Origin: Hesseltinella vesiculosa
Lineage: Eukaryota > Mucoromycota > Mucoromycetes > Mucorales > Cunninghamellaceae
Length of the DNA stretch: 64,000 bases
Reading direction: 5' to 3'
Assembly (NCBI GenBank): GCA_002104935.1
Contig: MCGT01000014.1
Coordinates: 434,001-498,000 of the forward strand
Each line of letters starts with the position of its first letter. Position 1 is the stretch's first letter. Made by a program: the position numbers and the translations under genes. The notes under the pieces are model-generated. The model worked only from the letters and a program-made list of their open reading frames with translations. It had not been told where the DNA came from and made no database searches. Shown here piece by piece: positions 36,527 through 49,359 of the stretch.

Positions 36527-38547
36527 ATGCCTTATCACAAGTGCATTGATTATAGTTTGTATTTGGTAACAGACAGTACGCTTGTTCCGGAAGGTACAAC
36601 CCTGCTGGGCCAGGTGGAAAAAGCTCTACAGGGTGGCGTGACCATTGTCCAACTGCGAGAAAAGGAAATGGACACGGGCGACTTTATCGCTCTGGCCCTG
36701 CAGCTCAAAACATTGACCCAGCAATACAAAGTGCCTCTTATCATCAACGACCGCATCGACGTTGCTCTTGCCATTGATGCAGACGGTGTCCACATTGGCC
36801 AAGACGACATGCCTCTCGCCACTGCTCGCCGCATTCTTGGCCATGGCAAAATCATTGGCGTGTCCGTCAACAACACTGACGAAACCAAAGCTGCCGTCGA
36901 CGGCGGAGCCGATTACCTTGGCATTGGAGCTGTCTGGTTTACCTCCACGAAAGCTCTGAAAAAACAGCCCCTGGGTGTTGAAGGCGTCACTCGTAAGCTT
37001 AGTTATGGAAAGAGGGCTAGGAGGAGAGGCGGGGCGTGCGTGTTTTTATTTTATTTTTATCGATTTCTGCAGCATGGGGTGGGGGGTAGTAGTAAAAAGA
37101 TTGATTTTGGATGGCAAGTAGATGGAAGGCTTGTTGACTCATCCTTCAATTTTTGCCTCTTTTTAGGAATTTTAGCATCCATGAAAGATCGACGCATTCC
37201 CTCGGTGGCGATTGGCGGAATTAATTTGGAAAACGCGGAAGGGTTGCTGATGGGCAGCTTTATCGAGGATGACATTGAAGGCTACCCTCAACGTAGGCGC
37301 CTGGACGGCTTGGCTGTTGTGTCAGCTATCATTGCTTCCCCTGATCCTCGCATCACCTGTGACCAGTTCACCTCGATCCTGGCCGCCACCAACAAAGCCC
37401 TCAACATCGCCAACCGCCCCACGGTGGATCACGTCCTCGACCATGTGGAAATAGCCGTGCAGCGCATCCGTGACCAAACGCCTATGGTTCATCATATCAC
37501 CAGTATGTTTTCTTTTTGTAGGCGTGTCATTCCCTAACCATCCTGCTTGGCTTTACCTCTTTGATAGATAACGTTGTGATCAACGACAATGCCAATGCAA
37601 CTTTGGCCGTCGGTAAGTCCTTGGAAATTGGAGAGGAGGATGGCCCATCTGTTATTTTTTTAGGTGCTTCACCCATCATGTCGCAAAACCGAGTGGAGTT
37701 GGAAGAACTGGCAGCAGTGAATGGTGCGATGGTGCTCAACATGGGCACGCTGAACGACATTGACACGATGGTGCTGGCTGCGCAGGCAAATGGACGACAT
37801 GGGAACCCAGTGGTGCTTGATCCTGTGGGCGGCGGTGCCACTACCTTCCGCAAGCAAGTCGTCCAGCGGTTCCTTAGCGAAGCCCCCCTAACCATCATTA
37901 AAGGCAACGGCGGTGAAATCTTGTCCATGGCCAACCGCGGCGGCCGCAGCCGGGGTGTCGACTCACTGGGCGGGGTGGATGAAGAAAATGCAAAGGCAGC
38001 TGTCGAGGCATTGGCTCTGCAACACAGCAAGTCGACGATGAACAGCGTTGACTTTTATTGATGCTTACGTTATTCTTCCCTAGAATGCATTGTTGCCATG
38101 ACAGGGCCTGTAGATTATGTCTCGGACGGAAGACGCACGTATGCCATTGACAATGGCGACCCAATGTTGGTTAATATCACTGGTAGTGGGTGCATGGTGA
38201 CGTCCATCGTGGCCTGTTTTGCTGCTGGTAGGAGACAAGGCAGAGACGAGTAGTGATCATTGATTTTTTTTTCTTTTTTCAAGCCAATCGATCGGATTAC
38301 TTGTTGGCGACTGTCTCTGCGTAAGTCTCTCTTTCTTTCTCTCGTCTGCAACATGATACACAAGGCACTCACCTGAGCATTTTTATTTTAAAGGATCTTG
38401 ATGGTGAACATAGCTTCGGAGGTGGCAATGGCACGTGGTGATGTACGAGGTCCAGGCACTTTCCGCTCAGCCTTGATTGACGAGCTCTACCAAACGTCGC
38501 TGTCCCCCAACGTTTTACGCGATAAGGCCAGACTTCGATTGCTTTGA
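36527..38547 (+). CDS. THI6: Bifunctional thiamine-phosphate synthase / hydroxyethylthiazole kinase (Thi6 type)
   Basis: The N-terminal domain joins HMP-PP and thiazole phosphate to thiamine phosphate; the C-terminal domain phosphorylates the thiazole. Start is the ATG at 36527. Seen: YLVTDSTL, GGVTIVQLREKEM, LIINDRIDVALAIDADGVHIGQDDMP, GADYLGIGAVW, a first intron after GVT, SVAIGGIN and LDGLAVVSAI (synthase); then PMVHHITNNVVINDNANATLAVG, GASPIMSQN, VLDPVGGGATTFR, IKGNGGEI, and the catalytic NITGSGCMVTSIVACF (kinase). At least five introns are visible. A stretch between NAEGL and LDGLAVV seems longer than usual. Reads through to a stop at 38547 and should give about 520 residues. THI20 lies about 12 kb away. 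Confidence 0.96.
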
Positions 38548-38906
38548 TCATGGATAAACTACATAAAATCATAGTCATATCAGAGCTGAGGGCGATCACA
38601 GCGCGGATCCAACAATGACGCGGACTGGACAGCCTAGCCGGCTGGAACTGTCCGCTAAAAAAATAAGCATTTCTTTCCTCTTTTGACAAAAGCAATGGTC
38701 CTTTTGACATGCTGCGGAAAAATGGCCTCCGCCTGGAAATTCAGGTAAGAATCCAGGTGGACCAAGCCGTGAGAAGAATGTAAAAAGACAGAAGTGGTCA
38801 AAAAAGGTAGCAAAGCGATAATAATGACAAATTTGGGCAAGCACGGATTTTATTTAATGGTGGGGAAGTGATAAAAAAAAAAGTGGGGGATACAGGGACT
38901 GGACAT
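38548..38906. other. Convergent 3' spacer THI6/SDH2
   Basis: 359 bp between two 3' ends; holds an A run near 38872 and no gene. Confidence 0.5.
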
Positions 38907-40273
<1,367 letters not shown>

Positions 40274-41346
40274 GATTGAATTAGAACAAAAAAAAAAAGG
40301 GGGGGAAGAGTGGGGAGCTATGGTTTTAACTAAAAAATAAAAAGGTCGAGGGATATAAAAAAAACAATGGCGTTCTTTTTCTTTGGACTCTTAACTTTCT
40401 CGAAAGGTGAAGGAATCAAAAAGAAACTTGTTTCAATTAAGAAGGGCAAGAAAAAAATGTAACTGAAAAGAAAAAGAAAAAAAAAAAAACAAGAAAAAAA
40501 GTTTTCCCTTGTTGGCGTTATTGGCACTGAGAAAAAAAGCGGGCCATCAGCAAGGGTGCTTGTCCATTTTTAAAACCCAGTCAAGCTGACGATGTCAGGT
40601 TGGCTGGGCCACCAATCACGAAGCGCTGTTTTCCTCTGCACGCAGTGGCAGCCTAGCGTAGCAGAGAAAATAAGACTGGAAACTGAGGGAACAGATTGCG
40701 ACCATCACCAGTCGACACCTTTTTCTGTCAGGGACAGCAGATCTGCCTGAAGTTGGCGCTGCGCATTTTTCATTGCAAGGGCCCGCTGGCCATTCCTGGT
40801 ACAACACCTACCCTGCCCACAGCCAGTGGTTCTGCCTGGCTCAATCTCACCTCCAGTTCATGAAGAAGAGGGCCATTGGATATAAAAAGCCTGGTGATGC
40901 TGCTTTTGTGCCAGCTGGTTGTGCCAACTTGAACATGCTACCCAGAAGCTCCAGATGTGCCGTGGACTACCGTTGGCTCTGTTCCTGTCTACCATCGCAG
41001 ATGAACATGTGGAGATTTTAAGTTGGAGCGGTATGTCGGGTTTTAAGCGCACCATTGCATTTCTGTGCCCTGCGCACCGTTTTCTCTCTCTTTTTTTTTT
41101 AACTGCATCATCGGCTACTAGTAGTTGCCTACTGACTGCCTACTGAACCAGGGCTACTACAAACATGAAGCGCCAGCGAGGCTCAGACATTCGTTCCCCA
41201 AGCCAAATCTCAAATGAACCAGTTTTTTTTTTTTTTGCCTGCCGCCGTTGCCCAACAGCTCGTCTTTGTAAAGGTTCGTTGTTGCGCAGATTTTGTGGTC
41301 AGTAGAGACCGTGCTCATCTCCGACTGGATGTGTGTCTTTCGAAAA
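40274..41346. other. SDH2 promoter and gene-free spacer
   Basis: No coding frame supported; a 22-nt A run (about 40090) lies in an SDH2 intron, not here. The stretch 40600-41100 is richer in GC than the flanks but matches no family. Confidence 0.4.
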
Positions 41347-41660
41347 GTATTTAAAGAGTGGAAATTCCCGTTTTTTTTATTTTCTTTCTCATTCTCAACT
41401 TCTCAAGTAACAAGCAAAAATGTAATCAAGTCCTGAAGACAAAGCCTGTTCTCTGATTGCCGCGTTCTGACGCCAACCCCAAGCTCCCTGTCCTGCTCTC
41501 TTTTTTTTTTCCTGGGGTAGATGGTTCACTGCGCGTGTCCATTACCACCTTTTTAAACAACAACGCTTTTCCGGGGTGGTTGACGCCAGCCCTGTCGCCT
41601 AACGGCTTGGATACAGTGTGGGTAGCCCCACAAGGAAGCGCACTTTTATTTGTATGAACG
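41347..41660 (+). other. Possible short transcription unit with no long ORF
   Basis: A TATA-like TATTTAAAG at 41347-41355 is followed after about 25 bp by a pyrimidine-rich CTTTCTCATTCTCAACTTCTCAAG block, then AAAAATGTAATC, where the first ATG stops at once or is cut by a GTAATC donor. A TTTTTTTTTCCTGGGGTAG acceptor-like site is at about 41503-41521. A 43-codon open frame follows (DGSLRVSITTF...). No family is recognised. It may be a non-coding RNA, a tiny gene or decay. Confidence 0.3.
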
Positions 41661-41939
41661 TCTCATCCTCATCCTCCATTCCTCTTTATTTCTACTTGGC
41701 CTGTTTCCTCATGGTGTTTCCCTTCGTTACTCTCCCTTTGTCATTGGTGTAATTTCTCTCCTGTCTTGCTCGTTTACTTCATCCGATATTTCCTTTTTTT
41801 TATCTGCGTCATTCATTAATGAGTATAGTGTAATCGTTTATGATATTTCAAGTCATGCAAAAAAGTGGGAAGGGATGGTATGAAGACTGTACTTTTTTTT
41901 AGAGAGAGAGGGGGCAGGGAGGAGAGGCAAAGAAGGTGG

Positions 41940-43160
41940 TTAGTTTTCCATGTTGGCACGGGCTTCAGTGGTGATGGTTTCGATAATGTCTGCCTTGAGC
42001 ATATCTTTGATCGAGTACTGCAGGGAAGCTAGAAAAGGAGGCGAGTCAGATCAAACGATTTTTTTTTCGGGAGGTGGCTTGCCTTCGTATGTATAGACAA
42101 TGATGGAATCGGTGATAGGAATGAATTGTTTTGCCAGCGCTGATATACAGTTGCACACACGGGCAATGTCTTGTCGTTCATCGTCGGTCATGGGCTTCAA
42201 AAGAGAGAAATAGGGTGAATTCTGGACTTGACTGTCCGAGAAAAAAAAAAAAAAAAGGCTTACATCGTTGACGTCAGAGTAGACCACAGCGGTATCAAAG
42301 TCGTCCGTGGCGACGTTGGAGAGACCTTCAGGTTTCTTGTTGACCCAGATGTAGCCGTTCATGCCAAGGACAATGTCAACCCCACAGGGTAAGGAGTGGA
42401 ATTGTGATTTACAGCGTTGTACCAGCACTGGAGGTACGGATACAAACGAGCCATTTCGTAATTTACAAAACTTGAACCCGCGCGTATGCAAGCCCATGGA
42501 TCCGTCCACAAAGATATTTTGGATTTCAGCCTGAAAGAAGAGATCAGATCTTTTTTTTTCTGCAAGACCCAACGGTTTTCAAAAATCTTACCACAAGCAC
42601 ATGTCCTTCTGCAAAGAATTCTCGCATTTGAAGCTCATCTGAATCCGTTTTACGTCTCTAGGTGCATTAAAAAAAACCAATGAGCCATTGCCTTCCCAGT
42701 AATGGTGTCTATGCTTTTGGTTACCTGGATGCCACCTGGTAAACTGATTGAGCTAAGCAGCAAGATCCCATCTTGTCGGCCATTGACATCGACTTTCCAT
42801 CGTTTCATGGCAACCTAAACGATAAGAAAAAGGTTAAAAAAAAAGGGGGGCGGTGCATGGAGGAGGACTTGCTTCAGTGATGCGACCAACGACAATGTCA
42901 CCAATTTCAGGTGTGTAACGGCTCTTGAGAGGACGGACAGTCAGTAGCTTATTGACTCGTTCAATGGTACCAGCCACAGCCGACACGACTGTGCCATCGT
43001 CCTCAGCGTACGTGCCATGGCCACGCATGAACTGTTGATCGGAGGTGACCGTTTCGCCTGGATTCACCAAGGCCACCTTGTTGTCATTGAAATCCATCTT
43101 GTTCTTCAGCTTATTAAGCACTGCATCGGTCGAAATGGGCGATGAGATCTCGAATTCCAT
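41940..43160 (-). CDS. RRP4: Exosome core cap subunit Rrp4 (S1 and KH domains)
   Basis: RNA-binding cap protein of the nuclear and cytoplasmic RNA exosome. Start is the ATG at 43160; exon 1 (43160-42873) codes 96 residues, including [19 protein letters not shown] and the [13 protein letters not shown] that opens the S1 domain. The S1 fold continues in exon 2 with [22 protein letters not shown] and GGIQRRK. Later exons show the KH part with [22 protein letters not shown] and the [11 protein letters not shown] loop, then a helical C-terminus. The first intron uses a GC donor. About 300 residues. Identification is firm. Confidence 0.96.
42815..42872 (-). other. GC-AG intron in RRP4 (58 nt)
   Basis: The exon ends GAA at 42873; the intron starts GCAAGT and ends TTTAG before GTTGCC at 42814. 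Only this pair keeps the reading frame and gives the conserved RITEVAMKRWK join; the nearby GT would shift it. Confidence 0.85.
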
Positions 43161-43199
43161 GGTTATGATTATTGAAATGGATAAGAAATAAAAATAAAC

Positions 43200-43208
<9 letters not shown>

Positions 43209-43241
<33 letters not shown>
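43209..43241. promoter_or_regulatory. 33-nt poly(dA:dT) tract in RRP4 leader/promoter
   Basis: Uninterrupted A run on the plus strand, poly-T on the RRP4 coding strand, beginning 48 bp upstream of the RRP4 ATG in a 154-bp spacer. It is the longest homopolymer I found in the window. Confidence 0.5.
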
Positions 43242-43244
<3 letters not shown>

Positions 43245-43314
43245 TTTTTGACACAGTTTTCAGCGGCCGGTTCTTTGCCACACGTTTTTTAATTTTTTGC
43301 AGTAAACATGTCGT

Positions 43315-44918
43315 TTATCGTAGCTTGGATAGATTCAAAGGATATGCTATAGAATAAAGCATGGTGAGTGAGGGGCAAGTGCTAGTATGTGTCTTACCAT
43401 TGCCAGAGGTTTCTCCACTTGGATAGACACGACGAGCAGAGGGATGGAAAGATCTTGGGGTGGGTAAGGCTGAGATGTCCCGGAAGGCGTAGCGACCATT
43501 GCCTTCTGTCAAAGAAGGGCCAGAAGCACGAGTAATGCCGACAGGTGGGGGAGGTGGAGGCACGCCAGGAGCGGCTGGGAGCTGGCGGCCAGGGGTGGGT
43601 GGCAAGGGTGAGCGAGGCGGGGTGATGCCCGGTTTTGGAGCGCTTCGGATGGGAGATGGGACTGGCGGAGCGGGTGGCGGGGTGGGGATGGATGATGAGC
43701 CACCGATGACAGGAGGAGGGGGTGGTGGTGGTGGAATCCCTGAAGAATGAGGTGGAGGAGGAATGGGCGAGTGATGTTGGTTGGCATTGGAGGCTGAGCG
43801 AGGTCGGCCAGGAGGGAGAGGAGGGGGCACAGCCAAGGAGGTGACGGTGTGGGCTCGGTCCAGCTGTGGGGTAGGTGGTTTGGGAAAGGTTGGCACAGGC
43901 CGCGAAGGTGGAGGTCGGGAGGGAGCGCCGGGCGCCGACGGAGCAGGTCGAGCAGGTGGGGGTGGGATGGGCCGTTGTGGTGAGCTGTTGGAGCGAGATC
44001 GACCAGGGACAGGTGGCGGGGCGGCCAAGGTGGCGGCTCGATTCAATATGGGAGGCTTGCCGCCTGCAGCAGGAGGAGGAGGAGGTGGAGGTGGAATGCC
44101 AGAGGCACCAACAGGTGGGGGTGGGGGTGGGGGTGGAATGCCGGAAGTGCCAGGTGGGGGTGGGGGTGGGGGTGGAATGCCGGAAGTGCCAGGTGGAGGT
44201 GGGGGAGGTGGGGGAGGTGGAATGCCGGAAGCGCCAGGTGGAGGTGGTGGGGCGGCGGTAGGTTTGGCCAGGCGAGAAATCCCAGGCACGCTGGGTGGCA
44301 TGGGCGGAGCACGACCGGGTATGGTGGGAGGTTTGAAGGATCGCGGCAATGTTTGGCTGATACCGGATGGTGGTTTGGGAACAGATGGTCGGCCGGCAGG
44401 TAAGCTTGGAGGCGTGGCAGAGGGAGCAGCTACGAAGGAACCCGTCAGCCTTTTTTTTCGGTCACAAGTTCTCGTTCAGCTGCCAACTCTCATTTTGCTC
44501 TTACCTTCACGGCCTGTATCGACATGAGAACCGCGTGTCTTTCGAAGAGTAGGCATGCCACCGGCAAACAAACCGCCGAGCTGAGGACCGGATGGGGCAT
44601 TGGATGAAGATGTAGGTGGTGGAGCAGCAGCAGCATGTTGCATCATGGGAGGTGGTCGAGCCATACCACCACCAGGAGGGCCAGATGGCTTGGCCCCTAG
44701 GTCAATAGGAAAAGAGAATCAATATCATAACATAAACTCCATGGAGTGATGAAGCCAGCCATCTCCACCGCCCGTTAGCCAAGTGTTTTTTTTTTTTTTG
44801 CGATTCAAAACGATGGGTACTTACCACCACCACCAACCTGGGGCGCTGAGCGATCATTGGTTACTGCTTTTTTTAGCCGTTTGCCCTGTTGGATTTGCGA
44901 TAGTAGCTTATTGTCCAT
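43315..44918 (-). CDS. VRP1: Verprolin / WASP-interacting protein (WIP)
   Basis: Proline-rich partner of WASP that drives Arp2/3 actin assembly at endocytic sites. Start is the ATG at 44918. Exon 1 gives an actin-binding WH2 motif at once: LLSQIQQGKRLKKAVTNDRS (residues 5-24). Then GMPTLRKTRGS, like verprolin's second WH2-like LKKV region. The middle is dominated by PPPPPPPP-GTSGIPPPP repeats, a profilin ligand. The C-terminal WASP-binding block reads GRYAFRDISALPTPRSF and RRVYPSGE, the diagnostic motif of this family. The final exon (AYPLNLSKLR) ends at 43315 and needs one intron ending near 43340. About 420 residues. Identification is strong from both ends. Confidence 0.92.
44090..44250. 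repeat. Minisatellite coding for Gly-Ile-Pro(n)-Gly-x-Ser blocks in VRP1
   Basis: Four adjacent units of about 40-48 bp, each made of GGTGGGGGTGG-type runs and GGAATGCCnGAAG/AGTGCC or GCACC links (plus strand). They encode GIPPPPPPPP with GTS or GAS spacers. Unit number may vary between strains. Confidence 0.8.
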
Positions 44919-45253
44919 GCTTCTTGGTCAAAAAGGGCTAGGAAATGAATAAAAGAAGAAAAAAGAGACGGGAGAAAAAGAAGATTGAAAAAAAACGTGC
45001 AGCGGAGCAACCGTTTCAGTTTCCGGATATATTGCCAGTGGTGCCAAGACTGCAAAGCAAGACCTTCTTTGCGCAGGCAGTGGCACAGCACACAAACATG
45101 CCTTTGCCAAGTCCTTCTGGAAACAAGCTTCAAGAAGAAGTCTGTTCAAAAAAAAAAGTGGGCGCTTTTATTCATCGTACCAAAAAAAAAGGGGGGGGGC
45201 ATGACGAAGAAAGACTGAATGCAACAAAGAGAAAAAAAAAGGGGGAGGGAGGA
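44919..45253. other. VRP1 promoter and TMEM33 3' spacer
   Basis: 335 bp; A/G-rich with three G runs near 45190, 45241 and 45247. No gene seen. Confidence 0.45.
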
Positions 45254-46311
45254 TCAAGTGTGCTTGTTGCTTTCATGGATTTCACGCAAGCTTTTGTAGA
45301 ATTTGGACACAGCAGGAGGCACGCTGGCATGGGCTGTGGGAGGCAACAGCCATTGATCGAGCTGAGCAGCCAACCGATGGAACGTGTCACGCATGTAGGA
45401 AGAGATATAATACCGCATACGGATAAAATGGCCATACAGGATCACCGAGAACAACGACGATTTAAACCTAGACAATCATCAAAATACGAGGGTTGGTCAA
45501 CCCGGCCAATCAGCCCCACCCGATTACAAAAAAAATCTTTTTTTTTTCCAGTACTTACACAAAAAGTCCTAACACCAAGCGACCAAAGACTATGACCAGT
45601 TCATATTGAGCAACGGCATGCATGGCTTGGCTGTAGTAGCCGTCGACATACTTTTTAACGTTTTGGGTCTTTTCGGCGTGTTCGGGTGAGTGCAGAGGAA
45701 CGAGATGGGCTTGGATATATTCAAAGGTGTGGAAGAGTGCATAAAAGAGAAAAGGCAACAGTGACACTATCGACAGCACGTAAAGAGAGTGAGTGTCCAA
45801 GGGGTGCCATCTGGGGTGATACAAAAGCCGATTCACTCCCTTTTTCTCCTCACTTACCCGTGATGCGTCTTGTCGCTAAAAAATACACAGCCAACAGCAA
45901 GTATTGTGTGTTTTCATCCAACAGCATACGTTTGATATCCATCGATAAGGTCGCCAGGGTGGGCTGTGATAGAAAAAAAGCTTAGTCTTGGTCCTCTGTC
46001 GCGTTAAGCCTCCGTTCTCCGTTTTCCCGTATATTAATTTTTTTTTTTACCTTGTAAGCATTATACAGTGTGATGGCATAGGTGGCAATGGCCATCACGT
46101 AACTGACACGATACATTAGGTTGCTAGGGTGCAACAGTAGCGTTGATAAGTAATACAGAGAGCCGGTGACAGTCAAGACCAAATGGCCAACAAACCAGGC
46201 AAAATGCAGCGTCTACTCGAAAAAAAAAAAACGCAAGAGGGTGAGGTCATTGGTCAATCATTCACGTATTCCGTTCTATTTTATTACTTTATATTTTAGT
46301 GACTCGGCCAT
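45254..46311 (-). CDS. TMEM33/Pom33 (Tts1) family ER and nuclear-pore membrane protein
   Basis: Multi-pass ER protein that shapes ER tubules and helps nuclear-pore placement. Exon 1 is only 8 codons (MAESLKYK, from the ATG at 46311) and a GTAATA donor; exon 2 continues TLHFAWFVGHLVLTVTGSLYYLS, then VSYVMAIATYAITLYNAYK. Other exons give LYLLAVYFLATRRITG-type and LYVLSIVSLLPFLFYALFHTFEYI helices, and QAMHAVAQYELVIVFGRLVLGLF. The C-terminal block SVILYGHFIRMRYYISSYMRDTF matches the TMEM33 signature LxxRYxSxRxxYxR. The stop is at 45254. Total is about 250 residues. Family assignment is good. Confidence 0.87.
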
Positions 46312-46614
46312 GGGAAGTTGAATAAAGTGCAGGTGAAGTGATAAAAAAAAAGTGTGTCGAGGAGAGAGAGAAGGCCAAAAAAAAAAAAAAAAAGGTTTCA
46401 AATCCCTTTTTTATTTTTTTGTCCCGTGCAGGCTTGCAACAACCCACGTGCATGAATGCCAAGAGCGTCAGCGAACAACCCTTGCCTTTGATTCAAGGAT
46501 GATTCGTTCTTACTTTTTTTTTATTTGAAAAAATGGACAATTTACAAAAAAAAAATAAAAAAAAAGGCAAAAGCAAATGGAGGCAAGAAATCAAAAAAAG
46601 GCAGATCCGACGAC
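46312..46614. other. Spacer upstream of TMEM33 gene
   Basis: About 300 bp with A runs (46377-46394) and the 3' flank of the next gene; no gene seen. Confidence 0.4.
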
Positions 46615-49359
46615 TCAGATATCCAAATGATCAATGACGTCAAGGTTCATGATGTTTTGTTTGGTGGCAGGGGTGACAGCAGGGCATTGGGAGACGTTCA
46701 GGTAAAGGAGATGGGACGGCAGGGAAGAGAGGGCCTCAAAGAGGCCTTGACCCGTCAGGCGGACACAGCCGCGCAGGTTCAGGCGCTGGAGAGGAGCAAC
46801 GGATTTCTGCAGCTTGCCCTGGCGTTCTTGGTGTTTGAGGAAAAAGGCCAGCGAGGCGTCGGACACGGCAGCGCCGCAGAAGCTGAGATCCAGGTCGGAC
46901 AGATCGGACAGGCGGGTCAGATGGGCGAGGGTGGCGTCGCTGAGAGCACAGCAGAAGCTGAGGTTCAGGCAGCGCAGGGTGGGGGCGGCCATGGTCAGCA
47001 GGTCGATGGCGCGGTCGGTAAGGAAGCTGCAGTCGGTCAAGACAAGGGTGCGGAACTGGCGGAAGGAGGTGGCGGCCCACGATGAAAAGCCGCTGTCGGT
47101 GATGCGCGTGCATCGTTGAAGATTGAGGTACTGCAGGGTGTCGCTGCAATAGTCGGCGAGGTGCTGCATGGTCAGGTCGTTCATGTTCTTGCAGTAGCTG
47201 ACGGACAGCCAGGTCAGGCCAATGCCTTCGACATGGCCGGAACGGTCGATGTGTTGCTGTTTTGCCTCGAGGAAGCGGTACATGCCGGCATGTGTGACTT
47301 TGCGACAGTTGGACAGGTCGAGGCGGGTGAGGTAGGGGCAGGCATCGCCAAGAAGCTGCAAGCTTTGGTCGGTCAGGAGCCAGCATGAACTCAGATCCAA
47401 GGCATGAAGGTGACGAAGGGTGATCCAGGACTTGCTGTCCGGACTGCTGTTGTTGTGGAGCGCCATGGCCAGCGCTCGCAGGCCGGTGTCGGTCAGATGG
47501 AAGCACTGGGCCAGGGACAGGGAACGAAGGCGGTGACGTAAGGCCGGGATCAGGCAGATGAAAGCCTGATCGGTGAGGTACTTGTGAGCAGTGCTGAGGT
47601 CGACATGGCGCAAAAACAGGTCGTCAGCAAACAGAGATCGCATGGACCGGGTGGTGGCCATGAATTGCAGAAGAGTGCGATAATCCAGGTAGTCGACGAT
47701 CCGGGCCATGATGCTGCGGTCCAGGCTGGTGAAGGTGGTGCAGCGCCTGGTGGGCTGGCGTGGCTTCTTGGCGGCTTTGGACGTGGACAAGCAGGGCGGC
47801 GAGGGCGGCTCAAGGCTGCAAAGGTCGGGAGGCAGGCTATCCAGGTGATCGTCAGTGTCGGCCGGTGGCGTTTGGGGTACGTCCCAAAAGGCAAGAGGTG
47901 GCGATGCGTCGGATTTCTCCTGGATGAACTGGGTGCCTTCGAGCATCATGCGCAAGGGCGCTTGGCCTTGGCCATGGGTTTGCTGTAGGGATGAGGCCGG
48001 TTTGGACGCTTGCTTCTCGAGCAAGTTCATTAAATACGGGTCATTCCACACAGCGACACTGGCGCGGCGTCGCTTCTTTTCCATTTGCCGAAGCTGATCG
48101 ATGGGTAAGGTGGGGTCCTGGTCACATGTGGTCGTGCATACAGCCTGTGGCTCGACAACTTTATGCGAGGGTGGCGGATCTTTTTAGATGAAGGGGGTGA
48201 GTGTTTTTTTTTTTTTATATGTTTCTTACCTGGATGGGGAGGGTCTTGTTCGAGATGGGATAATTTCCTTTGGGCTTTGGTTTTGAGATGGGTGGTCATG
48301 TCGGGATAAAGATCACACACCTGCTGTAGATTAAAGCGGTTCAAGACATAAGCTTCAACCGAGGTGACAGCCTTGACGGTCATGGCATAGGGCATATTCA
48401 ACAGTAAATTTTCATCTCCAAAATAACAGCCTGGGCCTCGCTGTTCATGCGGTCGGAAAGGTGCCTTTATATCAACGGTGCCTAGAATGAAAAAATGAGT
48501 TGTTCTGGTAGAAAAGGGAAAAAAAAAAGGGCTTACCATCAATGATAAAATACATTTCATCTCCTTGCTGGCCATGTTCGAAAAGGACCACGGCTGGTTC
48601 ATAGTGCCTAGGCTGGATCGATAAGCAAATCAAGTGCAGAAATTCGTCGGAGCAGTCTTGGAAAAAGGGAATCTGGAAAAAAAAATGAGCCTATTTGCTC
48701 CTGCATTTCATTTTTTTTTTTTTGTTTTGCAAAGGGAGGCGATTTACATTTTCCAAATGGTAGCGAATGTTCGTTTTCGTAAAGGTATCGATATTAAATT
48801 GGATGCTGGAGCGGCGGCTACGGGGCTGAAGATTGGAAGGAGAGTGAGTATCGACAGGGGTCAAGGCCAAGGTGCCGGTGGGAGAGCCAGCGGCGGAAGA
48901 GGAGGGCGAAAGGGCGGGGGTGGTAGATTTGGAAAGGATGGCCAGTCGTTCTTCGGCTTCGAAGCGCAAGACCTGTTCAACATCCGGGAACTGAGGCAGG
49001 AGCTGGTGGACCTGATCAGAAGTAAGGGCGGCCACAGTGCACTTTTCCGTGGCGAGGACGCTGGCGGTGCGAGGCATGGCGTACAGGATGCCGATTTCAC
49101 CAAAGCAAGTGCCTTGATGAAGAGTGGCATAGACTCGTTCGTGATCCTTGGAACACACCTTGACTCGGCCACGCAGTAAAAAAAACATGGCTTTGGCTTG
49201 TTCACCCTTGGTGATGATGACATCACCTTGATTGTACACACGTGGTTGCATGTGAAGGGTTAATTCTTGTAAGAACTGCTCATTGTCGGTGCGTTTGAAA
49301 AGGGAGTGCTGGCGCAATGCAATGAGCAACTCGGCTGGTGTTTCTGGTGAGGCGTCCAT
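46615..49359 (-). CDS. Fusion of two cyclic-nucleotide-binding domains, an F-box and leucine-rich repeats
   Basis: Four exons (49359-48748, 48672-48537, 48481-48230, 48179-46615) join in frame to 854 residues. The first cNBD (about residues 10-140) keeps the phosphate-binding cassette FGEIGILYAMPRTASV with Glu88 and Arg97. The second (about 205-330) has GDEMYFIIDG and FGDENLLLNMPYAMTV, where Tyr281 replaces the Arg and Asp272 the Glu, so it may not bind cyclic nucleotide. After a linker, an F-box-like block (about 480-525: FTSLDRSIMARIVDYLDYRTLLQF) leads into about ten LRRs (LTDTGLRALAM, LDLSNCRKVTHAGM, LNLQRCTRITDSG, LNLSFCCALSDATL). Such an arrangement suggests an SCF ubiquitin-ligase adaptor controlled by cAMP or cGMP. 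Domains are seen; function is inferred. Confidence 0.9.
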
